The position numbers were made by a program, and so were the translations under genes. From assembly GCF_900497805.2 (NCBI RefSeq), contig NW_020947390.1, positions 1,808,756 through 1,872,755 on the forward strand: a DNA stretch of 64,000 nt, written 5' to 3'. Below the pieces are notes generated by a model. The model worked only from the letters and a program-made list of their open reading frames with translations, made no database searches and was not told the origin of the DNA. Positions 1 to 11,599 of this stretch are shown here, piece after piece (within the stretch, counting starts at the first letter, position 1; each line of letters begins with the position of its first letter). Source of the stretch: Vombatus ursinus. Lineage: Eukaryota; Chordata; Mammalia; Diprotodontia; Vombatidae.

Positions 1-779
1 TGTTTAAATAGTAGAGTACCCACTTTCACACACATCCCCTTTTATCAAAGCCTTCCTTCCATGAAGAGTCAGATGCTTGACAACAGAGGCAGCTAGAGAT
101 GTCATGAAGGGCCTTGGGACTCTGTAAAAATACTGTGGATAAACCATGACCGGCAAACATAAACTACAAGGGCCTTGGATCCTGTGTTCATATTAGTACA
201 AGCAGAAGTGATAAGAAGCTTACAGAATAGGCAACAGGTCCATAACACACACACATACAACCAACATAACAAGCAAAGTTACAAAAGGTGAAAAAAGAAG
301 CCTAATGTAGCTTCAGGTCATCTTTAGGTGACCATAGCAATCTGCCATTACAGGAATTTTATTTCAACTTGTCACACTGTCATAAAGGTGCAACTCTAGT
401 TTATTTTAGCAGGATTATGAAACAAATGATGAAATGTGCCAACATAGTGTTTTGCTTTGATCAAGGAAATCACCACATCCATGATGATGGTTCCTAAACC
501 TATACTTCTACCACAACCTCTCCCAAGACTTCCAGGCCTGTAATTCTAACTGCCAGTTGGTGAATTCTGCTTGAATTTTCTGCTGACACCTCAAATTCCA
601 CATGTCTAAAAACTCAAGTTGCCATGTTGCCCTGTGATACACTACCCTTAGACTTCCTAATTTAGGTTATTGGCACTATCCTCTTTTCAGGTACCTACAT
701 TTGTAACTTTAAAATCTTTGACTTTCCTTTCTTTCTTCTAGTCTACATCTAGTCAGGTACTGACTGTGATTTTTAGTTC
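1..779. other. No recognised feature
   Basis: AT-rich sequence with no open frame of note. I recognise no SINE, LINE or LTR signature here. It may be the far part of the LTR-like repeat that follows. Confidence 0.4.
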
Positions 780-2095
780 CACAATATTTCTTGCACCTGG
801 CCCCTCCTCTTTTTTCTCACTATAACCAACCATAACAGCAGAGAAACTCCCTTAGCTCAGTTTGATTCCAGGCAAGAGTCATAGTAAATAGCCAATAATG
901 CAGTAAAGTTCCACATTATTCATAAGGGATCAATAACCAGGCTCAGATTTAACCAGGTGGGAAAATTTCCTGTTCAGAAAGGAAATAGCACAATTGGGAA
1001 ACTGGGTCAAGAATATCCTACCTTCTTTTATACAAGGTCATTCTCTCAATTTTCCCAGACAAAGATATCCAATTGTAATAGTTCTCAGACCATATTCCCT
1101 TTGGGGCAACCCCTGGCATTCCCCTTGAATGGGGGACTATTGGTTTTGTGACAATTCAGACAATAATACCTGAAATAAAAATTTAGAATAATATGAAATT
1201 ACCTTTTCAAGAGATTTTACCTCAACAAGCAAAATTTCACTAATCACAGCTTAGAAATAGGATATTATTAGATTTTTTTTCATTTTCCCCTAAGTTAATA
1301 ATGAGCAAACATGAAGACATTTCATTTATCCTTCACTTATAAATTAAGAATAATCACATTTTGGAGTTTCACACATACAGTGAATAGTTGGTTCAGACCC
1401 ACAGAAAATTTCTGGCTACTGTAAGTCTCCAGACCAACAGATAATCATATTGCCTATTAACCCCTAAGACAAAATATAATCTTTGAATCTAAAGTTAAGT
1501 ATTACTAAGTTGGTTCAAAGTTGTAGTTTTAATACACACTAATTATTAATAGATACAATTTAATAATTTTCATAAGCAATAGTCAAGTAATCTCAGATGA
1601 AACTAATTCTTCACTATAATCAAACTTATAAATTTTCCCACTTTGGCTGGGAGAGATCTTAGTTTCTCTAACTTTAGAACTTTAGAATTTCACAACATGG
1701 GCTCCACAAAGCTGATAGGATCTTATGACCCCACTCAAGTAGAACGTCCCAAAGCACCTCACAGATAAAGATAACTTAAGGGATTTGTGCTACCTTTCTC
1801 CCAATAGTTACTACTATTATCCACTTTAAGGCAAATATACTTCATTTAAATTTTAGCAGTTTTCAAACATTTTGCCACATTCTTTTAAGAGCTCAAGTCA
1901 TAATGCAACAGCATCCAGATTAAAAGAGCACTTACCTTTCTAACAGCAGTTCAGATACTATGGTTTCTCCAAATTTTACAATAAAAGAAAAAAAATTATA
2001 AACATAATAGTAACACTTATTACTAGATAGGTGACATCAATTCAGACTAATGCATTTCCAAATTGTCTTACATAGAAAATCATTCATTTTATCAT
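780..2095 (-). mobile_element. LTR-like repeat, copy A (fossil)
   Basis: Resembles 40180-41080 along its length and in the same order. Matching landmarks include a CTTAGCTC block near 855, an ACCAGGTGGG-like block near 952, TAATCACAGCTTAG near 1240 and ATGCATTTCCAAATT near 2051. The second copy carries the reverse complement of a polyadenylation signal beside the TAATCACAGC block, so minus-strand LTR orientation is inferred. No coding capacity is seen. Edges are approximate. It could instead be another kind of interspersed repeat. Confidence 0.35.
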
Positions 2096-2130
2096 TTTTT
2101 GCAGGTTATACTAATTATATTCAAGACTAA

Positions 2131-2182
2131 TATAGTACTTGCCTTGTATTAGGCACTGTGCCAAGCACTTTACAATCCTGAT
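2131..2182 (-). repeat. MIR/L2-like short fragment
   Basis: Contains AGGCACTGTGCCAAGCACTT, the conserved 3' core shared by MIR and related SINEs in reverse orientation. Too short to assign further. Confidence 0.4.
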
Positions 2183-3895
2183 ATAGGTCTATAGCCACTT
2201 AAAACCATCACTCATGAACTACAATTGATGCGTTAATTCTTGTTAGTCAGCGAGAGGACACAATTGGTTCAAAGCAAAGGCACATAATGATATAACATAG
2301 CAAGAAAAGTAGTATTCTGATAATTTCATTATACTGACTAGTATCTTCTAGTACTATTCCCTGTTGAGCATCATATCTCAGTTGAAGGGTATCTTCCTTT
2401 GTTTCCTTTTTTTTTTCCCATGCATTTTTATTATAACAGGACATAGTGTGATACTATTGTGATGGGGATGTGATACATGCCCAGAGCACCTAAGTCTAGA
2501 TAGGCATCCTCCATATGGAAGATTTGAGGGCTGCTTTCAGGAGCTGAGAGGTCTGGAACATCCATGTACTTTCTTTTTTAGCCACCATATGATTGAGAAC
2601 AGCCTTTTTCTATTGGCCACAAAGCCAGAACTGTCTATGTCTTTAAAACAGCCTCACTCAGCATCTGCAAGGGGTTTTGGCTACATTAACATTTGATGTA
2701 AAAGTGACTCCTCCATTCACACCATTCAGGCAGCAGTGATGGACTGAGGGCTTCCTTCTTCACACTTTCCACTCTCTTCCAGTCTTGAGAAATGGGACTG
2801 GGTCTTTGGCCACTTTACTTTTCATTCCAATGGCAGGGAGTGGAGTCTCCAATTTGACCTGGGAATATAGGCCATAGGGATTCACAAGTCTAGGAAACCA
2901 GGTCAGATGTTACAGCTGGCCAAGCGGCAAATAAGGAGCATGAGTCTGGTACTACAACCCAGCAGATGTCAGCACTATCAACTTTGGGACTTAAACTTGG
3001 TGGGATTATTGCTATTTAGGAACTGAGCTAAATGATGAACCTAATCCATCCTCCTGCCCCTGAAACTAAGGCAGTATAGAAGTATGCCCCTGATGTATTG
3101 GAGGAAATGTTTGTATGTTGGTTCTTGCTATATCTTTTAAGTAAATATTCCTGTAAATGTTATCTTATACAATGTCAGATTTGGTTCAAATGTTAAGACT
3201 TCATTCAAATAATTCCCAAATTTTCAATTGGGCTAAAGTTACCTCTAGCATATAGTTAACATCATTATGAGATTAACAGCCTTCTTCCCAGCCTACTTTT
3301 CTAGGATCAAAAGGATGAAAAGCTTTGTTTTTGAACAAATTTATATCTTTGCAAAAGCATGGGGGGTAATGCAGTGGTCTTCCAGGTCAGAAACAATAGC
3401 TACATAAACAGAACATGCATTGACCCCTCTAAAGGATTTTTAATTTGAAACATAACATAAAAGTAGTCCCCTATCTTTCTCATTACTAACTTGCTATCCT
3501 CCATTGGACCTCAAACGGAGTTTTCAGCTGACATTCCACCACTTCCTCCAAAGAAGGGAAATTAAGGTCTGCCTTATCTTTTTGTTGTTATTATTGTTGT
3601 TGTGTATAGCCCAGAGGAAAAAGTAAAAATCTTTAGAGAGAAAAGTAGGCCCTCATAGACTTCAGCAAGAGAAAAAATAAATGGCTTTCTCTCCTTAAAA
3701 AGAAAAGCCCCCTGAAGTTTAGCTCCAGGGGATATATTCATTTGTTATGTAAACCAGCCAGTTAGCTAGAGTTTATAGGCTTTTATTTTGCCTTTTGAGT
3801 CTTACTTCCTTTTGCTATAGTATAAAAGCCCTTGTCCCAAGCCTCTGTCATGGAGTTAAAAGCAAAAGTACCCTTAACTTAAGTTGTAGGACTAA
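2183..3895. other. Unassigned, possible LTR end near 3.1 kb
   Basis: Mostly featureless. The stretch around 3090-3175 (ATATCTTTTAAGTAAATATT and flanks) resembles the end of old ERVL-type LTRs, but I could find no partner copy. A GTT-rich patch lies at 3583-3604. No convincing exon. Confidence 0.25.
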
Positions 3896-4250
3896 ACCCC
3901 CAAAGAGATCAAGAAAGGGGAAAAGAACCCATTTGTCAAAAATATTTATGGCTGATCTTTTTGTAGTAGTAAAGAACTGGAAACTAAGGGTACTTACCCA
4001 CTGGGGACTGGCTGAACAAATTATATAAATGCAATAAAATAATATTGTCCCATAAGAATTGTTGAAAGTGATTATTTCATTGAAACTTCGGAAGATTTGG
4101 ATGAACTGATGCAAAGTGAAGTGAGCAGAACAAGGAGAACAATTTATACAATTACAACACATAAAAAAACAAGTTGAAAAACTTACATACTTTAATCAAC
4201 TACAGTGATTAACCATTATTCCATAGGAATAAGACTGAAGCATAGTACAG
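3896..4250 (+). mobile_element. L1 3' end fragment
   Basis: Matches the end of marsupial L1 ORF2 and its 3' UTR in order: AAAAATATTTATGG at 3938, an ACTGGCTGAACAAATTATAT block at 4006, and ATGAACTGATGCAAAGTGAA at 4101. It is interrupted at about 4251 by RTE-derived sequence and seems to resume at about 4805. Diverged, with no open frame on the coding strand. Confidence 0.75.
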
Positions 4251-4700
4251 GTTGTTTATCCTTCATTTTCCAAGAGGACCAATGACATCAGAGGGTGATG
4301 TCATGATTTGCTCCTGAATTGGATTCAAGTGAGGCAGAGTTGCACAAAGTTGCGCTCTCTCTTCCAGGGTCCTTGAAGTTGAGTGGTAAGATAAAAGGTA
4401 AGACTATCTGCAATGGCCCAGGATGCATCAGATGATGTTGGAGTCTTAGATGTCTAACCAAGCTGTAAGTGCTCCTTGATGGCCATTGGAACAAATTGTT
4501 CTCACCACCCATTCCACCAGGGGAAGTCTTCATATACTTGGGTAGACATCCCCCTAACTCACCAAATGGTTGTGGGTTGTCTACCCACAACCTTATTTAG
4601 CCTGTCTGCTGAGATGGTTTTACCAAGGTGTCGCCATTGTGCATGCTACAGTTGTGGCTCCAAGAAGCTGGAGCATGCATACTACCTACCTTCTGACAGA
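4251..4700 (-). mobile_element. RTE LINE 3' end or RTE-tailed SINE piece
   Basis: The plus strand reads like the reverse complement of marsupial RTE 3' sequence: CTTCATTTTCCAAGAGGACC at 4261, the GATGTCATGATTTG block near 4297, and CATTCCACCAGGGGAAGTCT near 4510. It lies inside an L1 3' end, so the RTE piece arrived later than the L1. The two open frames over it (4288-4590 minus, 4476-4739 plus) are incidental. Confidence 0.6.
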
Positions 4701-4732
4701 GAGGTATTAGACAGAGTACAATACGAAATAGA

Positions 4733-4744
4733 TAGGTAGGTAGG

Positions 4745-4792
<48 letters not shown>

Positions 4793-4800
4793 GATAGAGA
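4733..4800. repeat. (TAGA)n microsatellite
   Basis: Tandem TAGG then TAGA units, about 16 in number, ending in a short GATAGAGA stretch. It separates the RTE-derived segment from the resuming L1 3' UTR. Confidence 0.95.
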
Positions 4801-4804
4801 TGTA

Positions 4805-4960
4805 GATATAAATATATTTGGACATGACCAACAATGGAATTTGTTTTGCTTGATTATGCATATATGTTACAAGGGTATTGTCCTTTTTTTTTTTCTTTTT
4901 CTTTTTTCAATTTGGGAAGGAGGGAGAAAAAAAATTGATTTCTCTTCACCAAAAGAAAGA
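4805..4960 (+). mobile_element. L1 3' UTR, continuation
   Basis: The block TTTGGACATGACCAACAATG at 4818, followed by GAATTTGTTTTGCTTGA and an A/T-rich tail, matches the terminal 3' UTR of the L1 family seen at 3896-4250. It is taken as the other side of the same insertion. Confidence 0.55.
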
Positions 4961-5039
4961 CTCTAATAATCAGGAGGTGAATCTAGAGGAGGAAATAGAG
5001 GGTGCTGATGGGTCTTAAATTCATGCAATAAGAGGATCA

Positions 5040-5290
5040 ACTGAAAGAAATGGGAATGTTCCACTTAGAGAAGAGACAACTGAAGGGAGACCAAATAGCT
5101 GTCTTCAAGTATTTGAAAGTATATTACATGGAAAGAAGAATAGACTTGTTTTGTTTTACTTGGATAGGGGGAGAGGAGAGGGAAACTGGAGCAATGGAAA
5201 AAAGTTGCAAAGAGGCAAATTTAGGCTTGATATTGGGGAAAACTTTCAAATTGAGTTGCCCCAAAGTAGAGGGGGCTGACTAAGGAGGGA
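5040..5290 (+). mobile_element. CR1/L3-like LINE 3' end
   Basis: Reads like the conserved 3' end of CR1/L3 LINEs: TTCCACTTAGAGAAGAGACA, AGCTGTCTTCAAGTATTTGA at 5098, then GGAGCAATGGAAAAAAGTTG and GGCAAATTTAGGCTTGATAT near 5215. It ends near an AAAGTAGAGGGGGCTGAC block. The 77-residue open frame over it is a chance frame in untranslated sequence. Confidence 0.7.
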
Positions 5291-5314
5291 GTGGGATCCC
5301 GCTTGTTCATGATG

Positions 5315-5500
5315 GTCACGCAAACACTATACTAAGATCTCATTTGATTCTCATAACCCTTTGAGCTGGCAGGGCATTTATCTTTATTTTACAGATGGGG
5401 AAATAAAGTCTCACATAGCTAAAATAAGCATGAGAGTTAGGACTGGAGCCTGGTCTTCTGATCCCAAGCCCAGCACTCTCCCCTACTGTGTCATCAGTTT
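5315..5500 (-). mobile_element. MIR
   Basis: Reverse-oriented MIR: CTCATTTGATTCTCATAACC, then TTATTTTACAGATGGGGAAA, then a diverged TCACATAGCTA core and a GAGCCTGGTCTTCTGATCC box region. Confidence 0.65.
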
Positions 5501-6689
5501 TTCCAAAAGCCTTACACTGTTGCCTTATGAAGGGATAGCTATTCTGGGAATGTATCTCCATGTCCTGAGTTGGCTTGCAATCAGTCCTTTAAACATCTAA
5601 TGCCAACATCAACCTGAAGGATATTTTTGGAAAGTTCTTTTGGACAATCCTATTAAATGGGGATTCCTTTTCCAATTACACTGGCCTCTAGGCTGCATTA
5701 TATATTTTTTTTCATTTCTCTGGCCCCTTGCAACCTAAACAATCCAGAATCTCTGAGGAGCTGGATAAACAACAGCAATTCTCCTGGTTCTTAAGTGTGG
5801 CCACCTATAGATTAGAAAGCAGCACCCCGAGGGCTCTAGCTCCTCAGGTTCTTTTCTCTCTGGCACCCAGGCTCAGAATGACAAGCACAATCACTCTTTT
5901 AGGGCACTTGGGGGCCATTCATTGCTCTGGCACAAAGGATGTTGCCTCCAAAATAAAGCAGCCAGGATGGTATGGCAGCTAGAGTTCATTGCTTAATGTT
6001 TTAAGGGGTCCCCAAAGAGACTTAGCCTCCCTCCTGTGGCAAATAACTTAGTACCAGGGTCACTTGAGCAGTGAACTAACTAGCAAGCACAAAGCAAATT
6101 GAGTTTTGCACCAATGTGATGACAAGTCCATACTTCCTCCCCATAGTAATCCCTACCTTCAGGTGTACCCTAGGAGGTGGTGGGAACAACTACCCTTCCC
6201 CACCTGCCTCCCTTACTCTCTTCTATATGTATGGGCTGGGAGCCTGTAAAGGCTCAATCTTGCTTGAAATGGAACCATTCTCTCCCTGGTATTTGACAAC
6301 AGAAACACTCCATCTCCTCCCCCCCCCCCCAAAAAAAAAGAACTGAATTTTTCTGAGGTGAAGTTATGGTTAGGTGGTAACTCTGGACTTGGACACTGGA
6401 GAGAAATTTATTCATATTAAATCTCAGAGCTCATATTGGACAGTAACATTTTATCAGCTTCATTTTTTTTTCAAAAAGTCAGAGAACAGAAGACAAGAGG
6501 AAGTAGAATTGTTTTGTTTCCTCCAGTTTCTAGAAAGTATGTGGTCACAAAATTTTAAGCCAAAAGAAGTGAATCAGAGTAAATGCTGCTTACCTTTGAG
6601 ATGTAACAAGTGACCATTAATAAGGGATCTTGTGTTGAAGTGATTTCTTTCAAATGCATTATAATAATCATATAATCTTTGAGTTGAGA
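5501..6689. other. Unassigned; C/A homopolymer tract at 6319-6339
   Basis: No repeat family recognised with confidence. The short frames at 5728-5982 and 6116-6346 lack any domain or codon signal that I recognise. The C-run followed by an A-run is simple sequence. Confidence 0.35.
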
Positions 6690-7035
6690 CTTCATCAACT
6701 TTCTAGTTTAAATCATACCTGAATAAAAATCCCATCCACAATATGATCAACAAATGCTCATGCACCATTGCTTAAAAACTTCACAAAGGGAGAATCCAAC
6801 ACCACCTGTGGCAACCCATGCCTCTTTGGGACAGCCTTCCTTGTTAAGAAACTTTTCCTCGTATCAAGCTACATATCACACTGCAGTTTTTACTCACTGC
6901 TTCTAGTTCTGTCCTCTCTGCCAAGTAAAACAAGTTGAAGCTTCTTCCATGTGACAGCCTTTCAAATACCTGAAGATAGACTTCACATCCCTACTGTCTT
7001 CTTTTCTCCACCTACCATATCCTAGTTCCTTCTAC
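6690..7035 (-). mobile_element. CR1/L3-like LINE 3' end
   Basis: Reverse complement of the CR1/L3 3' end. Landmarks are CTTTGGGACAGCCTTCC near 6823, AACTTTTCCTCGTATCAAGC at 6850, CATGTGACAGCCTTTCAAAT near 6950, and a pyrimidine block near 7000. Truncated by the SINE at 7040. Confidence 0.6.
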
Positions 7036-7039
7036 CAGT

Positions 7040-7195
7040 TAGGTGCTAGGTGGTACAATGGATAAAGTGTGGTGCCAGAAATCAAGAACACCTTGGTTCA
7101 AATGTGGCCTCAGATACTTAGTATTGGGACACTGGGCAAATCATTTAAAGTTGACTGCCTCAGTTTCCTCAACTATAAAATGGGGATTAAAAATT
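7040..7195 (+). mobile_element. tRNA-derived marsupial SINE
   Basis: GTGCTAGGTGGTACAATGGA at 7041 is the A-box-like head, followed by GGTTCAAATGTGGCCTCAGA (B-box-like), a diverged ACACTGGGCAAATCA core and GCCTCAGTTTCCTC. Moderately old. Gives way directly to an L1 3' fragment. Confidence 0.8.
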
Positions 7196-7450
7196 CTACA
7201 AATCATTAATAAAGAAATGCAAAATAAAATAATTCTGAGATTTGACCTCATGCCTATCAGATTGGTGAAGATGATCAAAAAAGAAAATGACAAATGTTGG
7301 AAGAACAGAGGAAAAATAGGTGTGCTTATGCACCATTGGTGGAGCTATAAATTGGCCCAACCGTTCTAGAAAGCAATTAGGAATTATGCACCAAAAAATT
7401 ACTAAACAGTCCATGCCCTTTGACCTAGTTATTTCACTAGTAAGCCTCTA
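7196..7450 (+). mobile_element. L1 ORF2 C-terminal fragment
   Basis: Nucleotide match to the last part of marsupial L1 ORF2: GAGATTTGACCTCATGCCTA near 7236, AAATGTTGGAAGAACAGAGG, then GCACCATTGGTGGAGCTATA at 7330 and CCCTTTGACCTAGTTATTTC. The plus frame contains LMHHWWSYKLAQPF, the counterpart of the conserved WWE..LVQP stretch of L1 ORF2. Split from 7926-8360 by an inserted older-type repeat. Confidence 0.75.
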
Positions 7451-7451
7451 C

Positions 7452-7925
7452 TCGAAGAGAATTAGTCAGTCAATAAATATTTTTTAAACACCTACTGTGT
7501 GACAGGCATTGTGGTAAGCAATGGCAATAGAAAAAGAGGCAAAACAGTCCCTGCCCTCAAGGACCTCACAATCTAATGGGGAGACAACAAACAAGTAAAT
7601 ACTTTTAAAAGAGCTACATACAAGATAAAAAGTAATTAATTAACAGAGGGAAGGCACTATAGGTTGAGAAAGGCTTCCTGTAGACGGCAGGATTTTAGCT
7701 GGGATTTGAAGGAAGCCAAAAAAGCCAGTAGGCAGAGATGAGGAGGGAGAGCATTCCAGGGAATGGGGACAGCCTGAGAAAGTGCCTGGAGCTGAGAGAT
7801 GAAGCATCTTATTAGTGGCACAACAAGGAGGCCATTGTTAGTGGATTGAAACGACACGGCTGGCAGTAAGATATAAGAAGGCTGGAAACGTAGACAGGGG
7901 CTGGGTTAGGAAGTAGAAAAAGATC
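7452..7925 (+). repeat. Mammal-wide repeat, copy 1 (class unassigned)
   Basis: Begins TCAGTCAATAAATATTTTTT and continues CACCTACTGTGTGACAGGCA, CAGTCCCTGCCCTCAAGGAC and GGGAGAGCATTCCAGGGAAT. Matches 24163-24790 over most of its length, and 61478-61820, 37955-38250, 12295-12440 and 47100-47215 in part. It sits inside the L1 3' end, so here it is younger than, or rearranged into, that L1. I could not assign a class. Confidence 0.7.
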
Positions 7926-8360
7926 TCAAAAATATAAAAATAATATTTAAAGCAGTTCTTCTTTGTGGTGAAAAAAATCATAAGCTAGAGAAATTCTCAT
8001 CAATTGGGAAATGGTTGGAAAAATTGTGGTACATTAATGTAATGAGATACTATTGTGCTGTAAGAAAGAAGCAAAAAGATGATTTCAAAGAAATGTAGAG
8101 AGACTTATATGAACTGATGCAGGGCAAATTAAGCAGAACCAGAATAATTTATACTATAACATCAATATTATAAAAATGAGCAATTTTAAAAAACTCTGAT
8201 CAACTAATGATCAACCATAATTTCAGAAGGCTAATAAAGAATACTACCTACTTCATGAAAGAGAAATAATTGACAAATATGCAGAATAAGAAATTTATTT
8301 TTGAATTTGACCTATGTGGAAATATATTTTGTTTGTGCCTATGTAATACAGAGGTTCTTT
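7926..8360 (+). mobile_element. L1 3' end, continuation
   Basis: Continues the L1 after the intervening repeat: TCATCAATTGGGAAATGGTT at 7998, TAATGAGATACTATTGTGCT, ATGAACTGATGCAGGGCAAA and AGCAGAACCAGAATAATTTA, then a 3' UTR block with TTTGACCTATGTGGAAAT. Confidence 0.75.
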
Positions 8361-8371
8361 CTTTCTTTCTT

Positions 8372-8420
<49 letters not shown>

Positions 8421-8427
8421 CTTTCCT
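8359..8427. repeat. (CTTT)n(CT)n microsatellite
   Basis: Pyrimidine tract of CTTT units flanking about 18 CT units. Both overlapping open frames (low-complexity R/E and S/L proteins) come only from this tract. Confidence 0.95.
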
Positions 8428-9060
8428 CATTAAGCAGAGTCAGTATATCACCACCCTCCTGAAACCTCCTCTCCTACACTGATAAATGCCCCACTGTTGT
8501 TATTCAAAGCTGTTGTTAGGGTCAGCCAGACAAGCTCTTCTGCAGCCTTCTCCAGTAAGCAGAGGTAAATCTAGTGGTCGGATAAACTCACCTTGAAATA
8601 GTAGTGCTTTCATGGAAAGAGTACTAGCTCCCAGTAATTTGGGGTATCAAGATGGTAAGGAGCAGGACAAAAAGCAAGCAATGGCTATAGCGTCCTTTTT
8701 TGGTACCTGTAATATTATTAGGGGGCAATATACCTCTTGCTCATCACTCATCTCAAGGAAGAAGGGCATCCTCTTTGCTACCTTCTATGCATCATCCATT
8801 TGGTGTTCCCAGGTCCAGGTGCTACTAATTCCCTCAGAGCTAGGTCTCAGGTTCCCAGACCCATCCTATCTTGCTCATACTCCTAAAACTCTGCTTCCTC
8901 CCTTTTTGAGTGGCCTATCTGGTCCCACTCTCTCCCCCTTACCCATGGCATAGAGAGAATCAGCAATTTGGGCCTTCCTGTCTCTGAGTTCCCACATATA
9001 GCAATAATTTCCCTTTCAATGGAGAATGACTCAAGCCTCTCCCACAGTCTTCCATATAAA
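8428..9060. other. No recognised feature
   Basis: No repeat signature recognised. The 113-residue frame at 8612-8953 has no motif I recognise and no neighbouring exon-like features, so I do not call a gene. Confidence 0.35.
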
Positions 9061-9062
9061 AG

Positions 9063-9315
9063 GTAATTTAGTAGAACAATGGATAGAGTGCTGGACTTTG
9101 AGTCAGGAAGACATAAGTTTAAATGTGACCTCAAACACTTACTAGATGTGTGACCCTGGGCAAGTCACTTAATTGCTGACTGCTTACATTTCCTCATTTG
9201 TAAAGGGAGGATAAAAATAGCACTTCCCTACCAGAGTTTTTGTGAAGATAAAATTAGATAATATTAATAAAGCTTTTGGCAAACCTTAAAGCACTATATA
9301 AAGCTAACTTATTAT
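9063..9315 (+). mobile_element. tRNA-derived SINE with AT-rich 3' tail
   Basis: ACAATGGATAGAGTGCTGGA at 9077, GAGTCAGGAAGAC, then GTGTGACCCTGGGCAAGTCA at 9149, GCTTACATTTCCTCATTTGT, and the tail GCACTATATAAAGC followed by TTATTATTATC. Well preserved. Confidence 0.85.
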
Positions 9316-9339
9316 TATCATAGTCTCTGATAAAAAAAT

Positions 9340-9420
9340 AGCATGTAATAGTGTTTTAAGATTTGTGAAGCACTTTTCAAATATCTCATTTTATCCTCAC
9401 AACATTGAGAGGTAGATGCA
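9340..9420 (-). repeat. MIR/SINE core fragment
   Basis: Contains GTGAAGCACTTTTCAAATAT and TTTTATCCTCACAACATTGA, the reverse-oriented 3' portion of MIR-like SINEs. Confidence 0.5.
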
Positions 9421-11590
9421 AGTCTAAACCTGGATTGGAGTTGCTTGGAACTTCCTGGGGAGCTTCTAGTTTTAAGTTAAGGGGGATTTCTTGTTTTCTC
9501 CTGGTAATGTTAATACTAAGTGTGGACAGCCAGGTTGAGTCCCATCAACCCTATCATGGTGGGCCTAGGAATGAAAAATGCTTGTGTATTGTCATAAGAA
9601 GTTGTGTCTATTATCAATCCCCTCTCCATCCCCTCATTTCCAGACCTATCTGTTAAGAACCAGAGGATGTAACTGTGTGTACGATGTTTCTGTTGGTGAA
9701 GGTTAAGACTAAAACAAGGTGTGTGACCTACCTGGTCACATCAGGACAAGCAATGAGTAGTTGCTCCTTGAGAAGACTGTTCTCTCTACCACAAAAGCAC
9801 AATGACATATTGAGTGAGAGCATCAAGTGTGACTGCATCTGTGGCTCAAGAGACCAGGATTGCAATCCCACAGTCAGAGAATATGATACCTGTATTGACA
9901 GTAAATCATTACCAAATGTAGTTAATCTACCAGTGTATGGAATCAGCCTATAGGTAGGTGATAGGTGTGCCCATTTCTGTTAGTGAGAGGGGCAATTGGC
10001 ATCAGCTTTGACAGCCTTGTTTTTAGTAATCAGGAGGCCCTGCTTGTGAGTCTAGTACATCATTGACTGACCACCTTCGTAGCCTGACTTGATATTTGGC
10101 CATGTGGTAGCAAACTATACAGATAGACCTCCACTATTAAGCTAATTCTCACTTATTAAACTGACTTTCCCAAGACTTATCACTGTTTTGTGAGAGTTGC
10201 AGTTGAAAGGTAGTGGCTTTCCAATTTCTCTGTCAATGTGGTATTGAGAGGAGCATCAGTGAACCAGGCTTTGTCTTGCTAGAAAGGTTCTAGTTCTTAG
10301 TACAGGGGTGCTCCATTCCCTAGAGAGAAAGGTTAGGTCATGGTCTTGCTTGTGAGATTGTTGGGGCTGCAGTGACCTTCTCTTGGAGATTACTCACCCT
10401 AGAGGGTCCTAGCTTAGCTCTTGTTTGTATGTACCACTTCCATTTGACAATAGAGGACTCTTATACCAGGAAAACCTTATTAAAGAAGGAATCTTTCATG
10501 ACTTAGTCCATGTTGGGGATATCAGGACACAGGGTGACAGAGTGACCTTGAATCAGCTATTAGATGATTCAAGCCTCCATTAGTAAGCTAGTCATTGGCA
10601 CTCAAAAGCAGTGTATCACTGACCTATGGGGCAAAATGGTGAACCCAAAATCTCGTAGACACTTTATCTATCATGCCCCCTAGTATGACTAGCCAAGTTG
10701 CCTGTTCAGGTGAGACCCTGAGTGTCATGAGAGAGCTAGAGTCATAGGACCCAATGGTATGGTTTGCTGAATAGCTTGCTTCAATTCTTCTCAGGGACTG
10801 CAATGGTGAGTACTTTAAAGGGCAACTGCTCATTTGGATATGCAAATCCTGGTGTATTTGTAAAAGTATTTTTCTCATTAACTTTGAGTCAAACCTCCTA
10901 CATTTGCAAACATGACCTAGGTTGCATGATTGCTTCTAGAAATCTCTCCATAGCTTAGCTTTAAAAATATGCAGATCCATCAAAGTGCTGGATGATTGTT
11001 CTTTTTTATAGCTCCATTTTGGAGCGTATTTTGTAAGTGCCAGAGCCAGGGTACTTAAGCCAAAATCACAGTGCATGACATTTCATTTTCATAACCATTT
11101 CATTCCACATAGACTCATACTTAATGGAATAATCCTCATAGAACTTTAATCTTGTTGAGTATGACAAGATGTATTAGTCCATACAGTCAGCATTATTAAT
11201 AAGAGCATCAGTTATAAGATCTCTAAAGTCATTAAAAAACATTTACGTTATATCTCATCTGCTAATTTCCATGGGGACCCTTCCTCATTGTGGTAACACA
11301 GGTCTTCATCTACAATTAGAGCTAGGCGACAATTCAGAGATTAGGCACAGTCAGGTTCTCATTTACTTTTCTTAGCCTTTTAATATTTCTTTCCTTTAGG
11401 AAGCCTTCCCCTCTGAGATCAGCCCATTAACCCTTAATTAATCCTTTCAGCATTTCCAGTATATGCCATGGTCCTAGGTTCAAATACGGGCCAATATACA
11501 TCCCCAAAATAAAATCTCTGAAAGGAAAATGTGTGCATGTATGCATTTAAGATAATTATATTCTGTACCCCACCCCCTATTTTGGGAGGC
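9421..11590 (-). other. Unassigned; possible decayed ERV pol fossil
   Basis: No SINE or LINE signature over 2.1 kb. On the minus strand at 10252-10274 a frame reads KAWFTDA, resembling the start of the RNase H domain of ERV pol genes. I found no second motif and no flanking LTRs, so this is a weak suggestion. If it is an endogenous retrovirus it is heavily broken and old. It could equally be unique DNA. Confidence 0.2.
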
Positions 11591-11599
11591 TGTGATAAA

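Noticed and set aside
2247-2444. 65-residue minus frame with a hydrophobic segment
   Set aside because: Short, in AT-rich DNA, no supporting context.
4733-4800. CRISPR-like spaced repeats, also considered at 61571-61648
   Set aside because: Contiguous microsatellites with no spacers.
8248-8482. Two antiparallel open frames
   Set aside because: Both are translations of a CT microsatellite.
8612-8953. 113-residue plus-strand frame as a possible exon
   Set aside because: No motif, splice context or neighbour supports it.
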